DNA of 12,886 nucleotides from Bacillota bacterium (GCA_023409835.1 JAEYQV010000076.1:1-12886); one strand, 5' to 3'. Shown: positions 1-7,040, counted from the stretch's first letter. Notes: generated by a model not told the origin, from the letters alone. Made by a program: numbers and translations.

Positions 1-769
1 ATACCGTCTGTTCATCAATAAGCTTCGGAATTCCCGCATTCGGTTTTGCAAGAATCGGAACATAGGCATACTGCTTCATTTCCCGGATAATCTCGTGCAG
101 CTGATCCGGACCGGTAGAGCAGTTTACTCCGACTGCCACAGCACCCATACTCTGCAAAACGGTGACAGCAGTTCTGGGGTCCGTACCGTAGAAGGTCCTT
201 CCTCCCTCCTTGAAGGTTAAGGAAATCATAACCGGCAAATCACAGAGCTCCTTCGCTGCCAACAGCGCCGCTCTGCATTCCTGCAGGCTCATCATGGTCT
301 CTATCACAAACAGATCGACCCCCTCCGAGATGAGAATTCTCATCTGTTCCTGATATACCCGGACCAACTCTTCAAAGGGAAGTCTTCCGACCGGTTCCAC
401 CTGTTCTCCGGTCATCGTGATATCCGCGGCGATATAGACCCTTCTCCTATTACCGGTCTTATCCTGATAGCTCTTAACAGCTGCCCGACTGATACCGACC
501 AGCTCCCGGTTGATCTTCTCCAGACCGCTCTCCATGCCGTATTCTCTTAGCTTGATGCGGTTAGCCGTAAAGGTCGGAGCAAAGAGAATATCAGTACCGG
601 ACTCCAGAAATTCTCTCTGAAGTTCAATCACTGTCTCCCTATTCTCCAGCATCCATTTTTCCGGGCATACCCCCGCCGGCATACCTCGTTTCTGAAGATT
701 GCTGCCGGTTGCTCCGTCCAGAATAAGAATCTTCGATATCGTTAGGGCTTCGAATTCCTGCCTTGTCAT
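1..769 (-). CDS. metH: Methionine synthase (MetH-type), N-terminal homocysteine-binding part; 3' end outside window
   Basis: Seen: 256 complete codons from the ATG start to the window edge with no stop, so the C-terminal part is missing. The translation has the homocysteine methyltransferase signature DGATGSNLQ near residues 18-26, an APTFTANR segment, and GVNCSTGP around Cys217. Cys217 should be the first of three zinc-binding cysteines; the usual later GGCCG pair would lie outside the window. Known: in MetH this barrel activates homocysteine for methylation from methylcobalamin, and folate- and B12-binding modules follow. Whether they follow here cannot be seen. The start codon overlaps the stop codon of the upstream membrane-protein gene as ATGA, which implies translational coupling in one operon with the YitJ-like gene. 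A shorter stand-alone homocysteine methyltransferase is the main alternative. Confidence 0.88.
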   Translation of the reverse strand, partial: MTRQEFEALTISKILILDGATGSNLQKRGMPAGVCPEKWMLENRETVIELQREFLESGTDILFAPTFTANRIKLREYGMESGLEKINRELVGISRAAVKSYQDKTGNRRRVYIAADITMTGEQVEPVGRLPFEELVRVYQEQMRILISEGVDLFVIETMMSLQECRAALLAAKELCDLPVMISLTFKEGGRTFYGTDPRTAVTVLQSMGAVAVGVNCSTGPDQLHEIIREMKQYAYVPILAKPNAGIPKLIDEQTV

Positions 770-1398
770 TCCTTTACCTCCAGCTTGAATTTGGTTGTAA
801 CATATAAACGGTTGATATATACGAAGGTTGCCGCAATCATAATCAGGGAATAGATATAGTAGAAGACCTTCTGACCGAAGAAGAAATCAATTCCTACCAG
901 CAGTCCCTTACTCATCATGGCAATAATCCAGCCTGCCAGCAGCTCATTGTTATTCCATTTGTTCTGTATGCAGTTGGTCATATGGACGATACCGTGGATG
1001 ACAAAGAATTCCACCGCTATCTCTACCGCTACGGTCAGCAAATGATAACCTGCTGCTTTCAGATACAGGTCTCCCGCCTGAAAATGATAGGCCAGCCGGG
1101 GAGTCATAATCTGCAGGTAGACCGCCACAGGCACCAGCAGCATCGCCAGGATGAATCGCTTACTCTCTTTCACCAAGAACATACATCCGATAAAAATCAG
1201 GACAAAACCAAGCAGATCGGGGACGACATCGATGGATGGGCGTGTACCGATAAAATGATTGATTACCTTACCCTGAAAAACCTGCCCCAGATCCTCTGCC
1301 TTCATCATCTGGGGATATGCCTTCCCCATCGGTATCTGGATATCAATAGCTAATAATATAATTCCGATCACGATAATTAATATGCTCTTTCTCATCAT
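766..1398 (-). CDS. Unknown six-helix integral membrane protein within the methionine/folate operon
   Basis: I do not recognise this 210-residue protein. Seen: about six hydrophobic stretches, near residues 4-20, 58-76, 82-98, 118-140, 154-173 and 177-198, which suggests a small polytopic membrane protein. The loop after the first helix carries IDVVPDLLGF just before the second. There are no obvious soluble domains or nucleotide-binding motifs. The start has a purine-rich site (AAGAGGAGAG) a few bases upstream, and a second ATG follows immediately, so the first residue is uncertain by one codon. It lies 92 bases after the YitJ-like gene and overlaps the MetH-like start by four bases. Inference from context only: it may move or sense a metabolite of methionine or one-carbon metabolism. 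It could also be an unrelated membrane protein caught in the operon. Confidence 0.8.
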   Translation of the reverse strand: MMRKSILIIVIGIILLAIDIQIPMGKAYPQMMKAEDLGQVFQGKVINHFIGTRPSIDVVPDLLGFVLIFIGCMFLVKESKRFILAMLLVPVAVYLQIMTPRLAYHFQAGDLYLKAAGYHLLTVAVEIAVEFFVIHGIVHMTNCIQNKWNNNELLAGWIIAMMSKGLLVGIDFFFGQKVFYYIYSLIMIAATFVYINRLYVTTKFKLEVKE

Positions 1399-1490
1399 TC
1401 TCTCCTCTTGACTGATTTTTGCAGCTTAGGTTAAGGATCTCCATATTGCCGCGCCGTCACTATCGCTTTATCATTTGTAATCTTATCCCA

Positions 1491-3326
1491 CTATACCTTT
1501 ATCTTATTCATCAGGCTGACACGGTTAAACGGAAGCATGAAGTAATACCCGTCAGCATAGTCCTTTGTCATAGCAATCATCTCATTTGCTATCTCAGCTC
1601 CGATCAACTCCGCTTCCTCTCTGGTCATCTCCGGACGATACCTGGCTACAATCTCATCCGGGACATGGATACCGGTGATCTCATTTTTAATAAAACAGGC
1701 ATTTCGGTAGCTGACAAGGGGCATAATCCCGTATAAGAGCTTCGCACCGGTCTGTTTTTTGATTTCCCGCAGCCGCTCGGCATCCTCCTTAGAGAAGACA
1801 GGCTGAGTCAGGAAGTACCTTGCTCCCGCCGCAAGCTTCTGCTTCATCCGCTTTACCACACCCTCCAGAGAACCTCTGTTGTAATTCAAGGCTCCCCCGT
1901 AACCGATCGGCTCCTTCGGAAAATGCTCAACATTCATCTCCTTCACGTATTCCATCAAACGAATGGAGTTATAATCAAATACTCCGGTTGTGGATACTCT
2001 GCTTTCTCCCGGTACCGGGTCCCCTGTTACGATTAACAAATTCCGAATCCCATGAATATAAGCGCCCAGAAGAGTCGCCCGTATCGAGATCATGTTCCTG
2101 TCTCTGCAGCAGACATGGGGCATGACCTTCACTCCCGTCTCTTCTGCAATCCGAATACTCATCAGGATGGAATCCACACGGCTTCTTCCCATCGGAGAAT
2201 CCGCAAAGGTAATGATGTCCACTCCGCTTGATTTTAAAGAGTGAGCGCATTCCATAATATGATCCACATTGGCATCATAAGGAGGATCAAGCTCCACTGC
2301 AATGACCTTCTTTCCCCTGTTCAGAAGATTACAGAATTCGTTATTCTCCTCCGGCAGCTCTTCCCTGGTGGAGCTATTATTCATCTGAAGCTTAAGGTTC
2401 CGTTCTCTCGCGGTACGGGTACCCTCTACCATTTTGCGGATATATTCCGGTGTTGTCCCGCAGCAGCCTCCAAGCATATCAATCCCCAGCTCGGCAAGCT
2501 TCTTCATATTCTCAGCAAAATAGGCCTCATTATCCATAAAAATCATGCGGTTCTGCATCTGCTCCGGATAGCCTGCATTGGGAGCCGCATAGCTCCACTT
2601 GTCTGCCGGGAAGGATACCTTCCTCAGAAGCTGGAGCATATGTCCGGAACCAACTCCGCAGTTGAAGCCGCAGGCATCAATTCCCTCCACTGCCGCAAGC
2701 TTCTCCATCAGTCTGCCGGCGCTGATTCCGGCAGCGGTATACCCGTTCTTATTCAACGAAAAGCTTGCCAGAATGAACATATCTGAATTGATACTCTTAA
2801 TATATGGCACCAGTTTCTCAATGTATTTCAGGCTTGAAAAGGTCTCAAAATGAATTCCGTCCAGACCTTCTGCCAGAAAGATATCGCAGAGAGTCTTATA
2901 CTCCTCAAATACCTCCGACTCCTCCGTACCGGCATCCTCCGGAATTGGTCCGATATCGCCGAGAATCCATATTGCTTTACTCTTCTCAGAATTCGTGGCT
3001 TTGCCCTCAGCCGTATTCGCTTCGGCTCCCTCAGCCATAGCCTCTGCAACCGCTTCCTTCGCTATCTTGCAAGCAGCTTCCACGAGGCAGCGCTGTGCCT
3101 CCTCCTCTATCTGCAATACAGCCCGGCTGGCAGCAAAGGTATTCGTACGCAGTAATCTGGCTCCTGCCGCAAGGTAGTCCCTATGTATCTGTTTAATGGT
3201 ATCCGGCGAAGTTAGATTCGCTCTTTCCGAAAAGGCCCCCGGCTGATTTACCAGATTGGAATAATAGGTTCCCATAGAACCATCCATCACCAATCTGTTA
3301 TCCTTTAAGTAGTCTTTTATTCTCAT
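1491..3326 (-). CDS. yitJ: Bifunctional homocysteine S-methyltransferase / 5,10-methylenetetrahydrofolate reductase (YitJ-like)
   Basis: The 611 residues match the roughly 612-residue Bacillus YitJ architecture. Residues 1-305 form a homocysteine methyltransferase barrel: MDGSMGT at 14-20, then the three expected zinc cysteines Cys223 (GFNCGVG) and Cys288/Cys289 (LGGCCGTT). Residues about 335-611 form an FAD-dependent methylenetetrahydrofolate reductase barrel: VELDPP with Glu345 in the catalytic glutamate position, VTGDPVPG with Asp436, and FLTQPVF with Gln508. Known: the reductase half makes 5-methyl-THF, the methyl donor for methionine synthesis; the exact donor used by the N-terminal half of such fusions is less certain. 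An alanine/glutamate-rich insertion at about 92-117 looks like a flexible loop. The ATG has GAAGGG nine bases upstream and a promoter about 80 bases upstream. It heads an operon with the unknown membrane protein and MetH. Confidence 0.93.
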   Translation of the reverse strand: MRIKDYLKDNRLVMDGSMGTYYSNLVNQPGAFSERANLTSPDTIKQIHRDYLAAGARLLRTNTFAASRAVLQIEEEAQRCLVEAACKIAKEAVAEAMAEGAEANTAEGKATNSEKSKAIWILGDIGPIPEDAGTEESEVFEEYKTLCDIFLAEGLDGIHFETFSSLKYIEKLVPYIKSINSDMFILASFSLNKNGYTAAGISAGRLMEKLAAVEGIDACGFNCGVGSGHMLQLLRKVSFPADKWSYAAPNAGYPEQMQNRMIFMDNEAYFAENMKKLAELGIDMLGGCCGTTPEYIRKMVEGTRTARERNLKLQMNNSSTREELPEENNEFCNLLNRGKKVIAVELDPPYDANVDHIMECAHSLKSSGVDIITFADSPMGRSRVDSILMSIRIAEETGVKVMPHVCCRDRNMISIRATLLGAYIHGIRNLLIVTGDPVPGESRVSTTGVFDYNSIRLMEYVKEMNVEHFPKEPIGYGGALNYNRGSLEGVVKRMKQKLAAGARYFLTQPVFSKEDAERLREIKKQTGAKLLYGIMPLVSYRNACFIKNEITGIHVPDEIVARYRPEMTREEAELIGAEIANEMIAMTKDYADGYYFMLPFNRVSLMNKIKV

Positions 3327-3405
3327 AATACATATCCCTTCACGTAAATTGCCGCATTTCTCCGAAGCCTGGCTGCTATTTCATAACTATTCATTGTGTA
3401 TGCAT

Positions 3406-3434
3406 ATTATATAACATCCGTAAATCCATCACAA
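3406..3434 (-). promoter_or_regulatory. Sigma-A-like promoter for the YitJ-MetH operon
   Basis: On the minus strand, TTGTGA (3429-3434) and TATAAT (3406-3411) are separated by 17 bases. The expected transcript start near 3399 gives a leader of only about 70 bases. That is too short for a SAM-I riboswitch, the element often found before this gene in other Firmicutes, and no such motif is visible. Confidence 0.75.
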
Positions 3435-3465
3435 GTTAAATAATAAAACATTTTCACTAAATTCA

Positions 3466-3494
3466 TTGACTAAACAAAGCTTTCAAAATATAAT
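3466..3494 (+). promoter_or_regulatory. Sigma-A-like promoter for the isomerase-family gene
   Basis: TTGACT (3466-3471) and TATAAT (3489-3494) are separated by 17 bases, a near-consensus arrangement. The expected start near 3501 gives a leader of about 45 bases. This promoter is divergent from the YitJ operon promoter, and the two -35 boxes are only 31 bases apart, so a regulator binding between them could affect both. Confidence 0.8.
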
Positions 3495-3535
3495 AAAGCT
3501 ATAACATTCATCGCTATTTGTTTATTACCTATTAC

Positions 3536-3542
3536 AGGAGGA
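3536..3542 (+). promoter_or_regulatory. Ribosome binding site that fixes the isomerase-family start
   Basis: AGGAGGA sits seven bases before the ATG at 3549 when measured from the last G of AGGAGG. The in-frame TTG at 3543 touches the site directly, so it is too close to be used. Confidence 0.85.
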
Positions 3543-3548
3543 TTGGAA

Positions 3549-5027
3549 ATGAATAACATACCTGAATTAAAAATCGGTATCGTAGCTGTCAGCAGAGACT
3601 GCTTCCCTATGCAGTTATCTGAAAGCAGAAGAAAAGCCGTTGTTAAGGCTTACAAGAAATACGGAAAGCTCTATGAGTGCCCCACCACAGTGGAAAATGA
3701 AGTTCATATGCTGAAGGCTTTGGAGGAAGTGAAGAAGGCAGGCTGCAATGCTCTGGTGGTTTACCTTGGCAACTTCGGTCCTGAAACTCCCGAGACCCTG
3801 ATTGCAAAATACTTTGACGGTCCTGCCATGTATGTTGCTGCAGCGGAGGAATCCGGCGATGACCTGCTGGATGGCAGAGGCGATGCTTACTGTGGTATGC
3901 TGAATGCCAGCTATAACTTAAAGCTCAGGGGAATTAAAGCATACATACCGGAATATCCGGTCGGCAACGCTGCAGAGGTTGCAGCCATGATTGCCGAATT
4001 TGCACCGATCGCCAGAACAATTGTCGGTCTGAATAACCTGAAGATCATTTCCTTCGGACCCCGTCCTCAGGATTTCCTTGCTTGTAACGCCCCGATCAAA
4101 CAGCTGTACAATGTAGGTGTTGAGATCGAGGAGAACTCCGAGCTGGATCTGTATGCAGCCTTCCATGCTCATGCAGGAGATCCCCGTATTCCCGAGGTTA
4201 TCGCAAGCATGGAGAAGGAGCTCGGAGCAGGTAACAAGATGCCCGGTATCCTTCCTAAACTGGCTCAGTATGAGTTGACATTGCTCGATTGGGCTGAAGC
4301 TCACCGAGGCTCCAGAAAGTTCATTGCCTTCGCTAACAAGTGCTGGCCTTCCTTCCAGACACAATTTGGCTTCGTTCCCTGCTATGTGAACAGCCGCCTG
4401 ACTGCAATGGGAATTCCCGTATCCTGTGAGGTTGATATCTACGGTACCTTAAGCGAGTATATCGGAACCTGCGTAAGCGCTGATGTGGTAACTCTTCTTG
4501 ATATTAATAACACCGTACCGGCTGATATGTATCAGTCCGAGATTAAAGGCAAATACAGCTATGACATTAAGGATACCTTCATGGGCTTCCACTGCGGCAA
4601 CACAGCTGCCTGCAAGTTAAGCAACTTCTCCATGAAGAACCAGAAGATCATGGCAAGAGCCTTAGAGCCGAACCAGGAGCCCAACATCACCAGAGGTACC
4701 TTAGAGGGCGATATCGCTCCCGGTGAGATTACTTTCTTCCGTCTGCAGAGCACAGCGGATGCACAGCTTAAGGCCTATGTGGCTGAGGGCGAGGTGCTCC
4801 CCGTTGCGACACGCTCCTTCGGAGGTATCGGTATATTTGCAATTTCTGAAATGGGCCGTTTCTACCGTCATGTATTGGTGGAGAAGAACTATCCTCACCA
4901 TGGTGCCGTTGCCTTCGGTCACTTCGGAAAGTCCTTATACGAGGTATTCAAATATCTTGGTGTTGATGACATCGGCTTCAATCAACCGAAGGGTATGTTA
5001 TACAAGACAGAGAATCCGTTTGCATAA
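3549..5027 (+). CDS. L-fucose/L-arabinose isomerase family protein
   Basis: The product has 492 residues from the ATG that has a proper ribosome binding site. The N-terminal part (KIGIVAVSRD near residues 7-16) and the C-terminal part resemble the fucose isomerase fold. Two presumed metal ligands are Glu294 (SCEVDIYG) and Asp318 (TLLDINN). Their separation of 24 residues equals that of the E. coli FucI ligands Glu337 and Asp361, as I recall them. A third ligand could be His450, His451 (YPHHGA) or His458 (FGHFGK). Known: these enzymes interconvert aldoses and ketoses using manganese in the cytoplasm. The protein is about 100 residues shorter than FucI. No kinase, aldolase or transporter of a fucose or arabinose pathway is next to it, so the substrate cannot be stated. 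It is monocistronic under its own promoter. Confidence 0.85.
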   Translation: MNNIPELKIGIVAVSRDCFPMQLSESRRKAVVKAYKKYGKLYECPTTVENEVHMLKALEEVKKAGCNALVVYLGNFGPETPETLIAKYFDGPAMYVAAAEESGDDLLDGRGDAYCGMLNASYNLKLRGIKAYIPEYPVGNAAEVAAMIAEFAPIARTIVGLNNLKIISFGPRPQDFLACNAPIKQLYNVGVEIEENSELDLYAAFHAHAGDPRIPEVIASMEKELGAGNKMPGILPKLAQYELTLLDWAEAHRGSRKFIAFANKCWPSFQTQFGFVPCYVNSRLTAMGIPVSCEVDIYGTLSEYIGTCVSADVVTLLDINNTVPADMYQSEIKGKYSYDIKDTFMGFHCGNTAACKLSNFSMKNQKIMARALEPNQEPNITRGTLEGDIAPGEITFFRLQSTADAQLKAYVAEGEVLPVATRSFGGIGIFAISEMGRFYRHVLVEKNYPHHGAVAFGHFGKSLYEVFKYLGVDDIGFNQPKGMLYKTENPFA

Positions 5028-5114
5028 ACTGCGCCAATCATCATTATCATGACACGGTTCGTATAAAACGGTTCCATCCTGCAGACACTTATCTTATAGT
5101 TTCGAAACTTAAAT

Positions 5115-5205
5115 AAGGCTGTTCCGGGCGAAGTACACCCCTAAATTGATGCGCCAGTAACCCTGGTGAATGAATCAGGCGGTGCACTTCACCCGGGACA
5201 GCCTT
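5115..5205. repeat. 91-base long hairpin (inverted repeat), possible MITE-like element or structured RNA
   Basis: This lies in the 356-base gene-free stretch 5028-5383. Two 25-base arms (5115-5139 and 5181-5205; outer bases AAGGCTGT and ACAGCCTT) are complementary at 22 of 25 positions. In plus-strand RNA the three exceptions are one G-U and two mismatches; in minus-strand RNA they are two G-U and one mismatch. The apex holds a second hairpin, CGCCAG (5152-5157) with CTGGTG (5163-5168). There is no clear T run on either side, which argues against an ordinary intrinsic terminator, and I see no obvious target-site duplication. A perfect 12-base palindrome AGTTTCGAAACT (5098-5109) lies just upstream. 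The rest of the stretch holds no gene that I can support. Roles as terminator, mobile-element remnant or regulatory RNA are all open. Confidence 0.7.
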
Positions 5206-5371
5206 CTCTATATCATCAGGTGATCACATATTCACTTAATCTTTATTAGGAATGGGTATTTCAGGAATAAAAACACATAAAAATCTATTTTTGTTAACAT
5301 AATTTACACAAATTACTGGTAACCTATTCCTATCATAGCGGATGAACCGGATATCCTTCACCGGTAGAATT

Positions 5372-5376
5372 GGAGG
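5372..5376 (+). promoter_or_regulatory. Ribosome binding site that fixes the glycosyltransferase start
   Basis: GGAGG is seven bases before the ATG at 5384. An upstream in-frame ATG at 5342 lacks such a site and would add 14 residues before the conserved TIIIPAY strand. Confidence 0.8.
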
Positions 5377-5383
5377 CACCCTA

Positions 5384-6421
5384 ATGACAATCATTATTCC
5401 GGCTTATGGCCCGGATTACCGTCTGTTAAAGCTGATCGGAGAGATCAGGGCAGACAGTGATTATGAAATTCTTCTGGTAGATGACGGTAGCCCCGAAAGC
5501 TGCAGACCTATCTTTGATCAGGCGGTACAGGCAGGCTGCACTGTTCTGATTCATAAGGAAAACAGAGGGAAGGGTGCCGCACTTCGGACTGCCTTCGTTT
5601 ATTTACATGAAAACAACTCTAAGGAAGGCATGGTATGTGCAGATTGTGACGGTCAGCATGCCTGGAAGGATATCAAGCGTCTGGCTGAGGAGCTTTCCCT
5701 CCACCCAGGTGTAATCCTGATGGGCTGCCGTAAATTTATCGGTGAGGTTCCCTTCCGCAGCAGGTTCGGTAATGCCCTGACCCGCAGGGTATTCACACTG
5801 GTATCCGGAAGCCGGGTGTCAGATACTCAGACCGGACTACGGGGTTTCTCTGTCGAGATGCTTCCCTGGCTGATTAAGCTGCCCGGCAACCGTTATGAAT
5901 ATGAGATGAACCAGCTTCTTGGTGCAAAGAAGGCTGGCTTTCGATTCCTCTGTATTCCGATTGAGACAATCTATGAAAATAAGAATGAGAGCTCCCACTT
6001 TCATCCGATCAGGGATTCCATCCGTATATATCTGCCTATTGTAAAATTCGCACTTTCCTCCGCCTCCTGCGGAATATTGGATTTTGCGCTGTTGCTCCTG
6101 TTTCAATGGCTGACGAAGAATTTACTCCTATCTGTGATTTCTGCCAGGGTGATCAGTTCCTTATGCAATTATCTGCTGAACCGTAATATCGTATTCCGTT
6201 CGAATCACGGTAATCTAACCATCACCCTAATAAAATATTATCTGCTTGCCGGGGTAATCCTGCTCAACAATTACCTTCTGCTATCCTTATTCCATGAAAC
6301 TCTCGGATTACTGTTATTCATCAGTAAATTACTGACAGAGGCTATCCTGTTCTTCTTCAGCTATTATATCCAGCATCATTATATCTTTCCCCGTACCTCA
6401 GAGGACACCGTAGCTTCATAA
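5384..6421 (+). CDS. Fused family-2 glycosyltransferase and GtrA-like membrane protein
   Basis: The product has 345 residues. Residues 1-215 form a GT-A glycosyltransferase: TIIIPAY at 2-8, VDDGS at 32-36, the metal-binding DCDGQH at 87-92, and DTQTGLRGF at 147-155. This pattern is typical of dolichyl- or undecaprenyl-phosphate sugar transferases. Residues about 220-336 contain four hydrophobic helices (near 222-242, 246-264, 281-301 and 307-330) and match GtrA, a family linked to moving lipid-bound sugars across the membrane. Known: such fusions usually make a polyprenyl-phosphate sugar at the inner face and may help flip it for cell-wall or polysaccharide glycosylation. The sugar cannot be told from the sequence. 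No acceptor-modifying glycosyltransferase is adjacent. A weak 6-bp hairpin follows the stop at 6455-6471. Confidence 0.9.
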   Translation: MTIIIPAYGPDYRLLKLIGEIRADSDYEILLVDDGSPESCRPIFDQAVQAGCTVLIHKENRGKGAALRTAFVYLHENNSKEGMVCADCDGQHAWKDIKRLAEELSLHPGVILMGCRKFIGEVPFRSRFGNALTRRVFTLVSGSRVSDTQTGLRGFSVEMLPWLIKLPGNRYEYEMNQLLGAKKAGFRFLCIPIETIYENKNESSHFHPIRDSIRIYLPIVKFALSSASCGILDFALLLLFQWLTKNLLLSVISARVISSLCNYLLNRNIVFRSNHGNLTITLIKYYLLAGVILLNNYLLLSLFHETLGLLLFISKLLTEAILFFFSYYIQHHYIFPRTSEDTVAS

Positions 6422-6487
6422 GTATAAACTGATTGTTTTGGCAAATACATATATTTATCCCTTTTGGATAAGCTATTCTTGAAGTAT

Positions 6488-6511
6488 CGGTTGTACAAAA
6501 TGTGACAACCG
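6488..6511 (+). promoter_or_regulatory. Inverted repeat upstream of the small-protein gene
   Basis: CGGTTGT (6488-6494) is perfectly complementary to ACAACCG (6505-6511) across a 10-base loop. It lies about 65 bases before the small gene's start, so it could be an operator or a leader hairpin. I could not place a convincing promoter beside it. Confidence 0.35.
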
Positions 6512-6563
6512 GAAGCTATACGATAGAGTACGTTTACCCGGTCGTTGAGCCGGTTAACGGCAG

Positions 6564-6571
6564 AAGGGAGG
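6564..6571 (+). promoter_or_regulatory. Ribosome binding site that fixes the small-protein start
   Basis: AAGGGAGG ends five bases before the ATG at 6577. The longer in-frame reading from 6502 has no such site and would begin in a repeat-rich leader. Confidence 0.8.
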
Positions 6572-6576
6572 TTAAT

Positions 6577-6747
6577 ATGTCATATGTTGCTCCGGAGATC
6601 AAGGAAAAATTCGAAACGCTCTCCATTGATCTAAAAAATGCAATCCTGGAACGAAACGTACAGCTCTATACGATCCACGATCTGATTAATGTTCTGGATG
6701 ATATCGTAAAGGAAGCTGATCAGGAGGAAGCCTTAACAAGAAAATAA
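6577..6747 (+). CDS. Hypothetical small protein, 56 residues
   Basis: I cannot assign a function. Seen: a 56-residue, highly charged protein starting MSYVAPEIKEKFETL and ending in a lysine/arginine tail. Two likely amphipathic helices, at about residues 6-29 and 34-52, are joined by a short turn. There is no cysteine, signal peptide or membrane segment, so it should be soluble and cytosolic. The strong ribosome binding site and the patterned hydrophobic residues (Ile, Leu and Val at helical spacing) argue for a real gene rather than a chance reading frame. It lies 155 bases after the glycosyltransferase on the same strand, with a small hairpin between, so co-transcription is possible but not shown. 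A small DNA- or protein-binding adaptor is one idea, unsupported by any motif. Confidence 0.7.
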   Translation: MSYVAPEIKEKFETLSIDLKNAILERNVQLYTIHDLINVLDDIVKEADQEEALTRK

Positions 6748-6765
6748 CGATTCCTATATGTAACC

Positions 6766-6946
6766 GGTTTGTCTGCCTGTAGAAACCAACCGCAAACGGA
6801 TTGATTCCTGTAGCAGCCAACTGCTGACGGATTGATTCTGTGGCAGCCAACTGCTAACGGATTGATTCCTGTGGCACCAACCGCAAACGGATTGATTCCT
6901 GTAGCAGCCAACTGCTGACGGATTGTCTTCCTTTGGCAGTTTACCG
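6766..6946. repeat. Tandem array of about six 30-32-base units
   Basis: This occupies most of the 301-base gene-free stretch 6748-7048. Four good units start with GGATTGATTC at 6798, 6829, 6859 and 6889, with lengths 31, 30, 30 and 31. A diverged 32-base unit precedes them (6766-6797) and a degraded one follows (6920-6946). Units 6798 and 6889 are identical. Most units hold a small dyad, GCAG-CCAA-CTGC, while 6766 and 6859 instead carry CCAACCGCAAAC, so two unit types are mixed. Unequal unit lengths break any reading frame, so it is not coding. There are no unique spacers between units, so it is not a CRISPR array. Outside the array the stretch holds two copies of GATGCATCC (6956-6964 and 7003-7011) and a hairpin. 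Confidence 0.85.
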
Positions 6947-7020
6947 AATAAATTGGATGCATCCGGTCTCTCCCACGATTAACTTCATCGGGATATAAAC
7001 AAGATGCATCCTTATTATGA

Positions 7021-7040
7021 CAGGCGGCTATCGCTGCCTG
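7021..7040. terminator. Hairpin between convergent genes, possible terminator
   Basis: CAGGCGGC pairs with GCTGCCTG around a TATC loop: 8 pairs including one G-U in plus-strand RNA. It sits nine bases beyond the stop codon of the GGDEF/EAL gene. Neither side has a good T run (ATTATATACT on plus, TCATAATAAG on minus), so termination is uncertain. Confidence 0.4.

Noticed and set aside
982..1353. Plus-strand frame of 123 codons
   Set aside because: It is a shadow of the membrane-protein gene on the minus strand, with atypical composition and no ribosome binding site.
2241..2786. Plus-strand frame of 181 codons
   Set aside because: It lies wholly opposite the YitJ-like gene, which has strong family motifs.
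3327..3400. SAM-I riboswitch before the YitJ-like gene
   Set aside because: The predicted leader is about 70 bases, too short, and no riboswitch core or terminator stem is visible.
3543..3548. TTG start for the isomerase-family gene
   Set aside because: It touches the ribosome binding site; the ATG six bases later has proper spacing.
3918..4364. Minus-strand frame of 148 codons
   Set aside because: It lies opposite the isomerase-family gene and shows no recognisable domain.
5115..5205. Simple intrinsic terminator of the isomerase-family gene
   Set aside because: The stem is much longer than usual, begins almost 90 bases after the stop codon and lacks a T run, so it is reported as a repeat instead.
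6766..6946. CRISPR array
   Set aside because: Units abut head to tail with no unique spacers, and no cas gene is present.
6720..6962. 80-residue minus-strand reading frame with repeated TGINP/AVG peptides
   Set aside because: It is a translation of the tandem DNA repeat. Unit lengths of 30 and 31 do not keep one frame, and there is no ribosome binding site.
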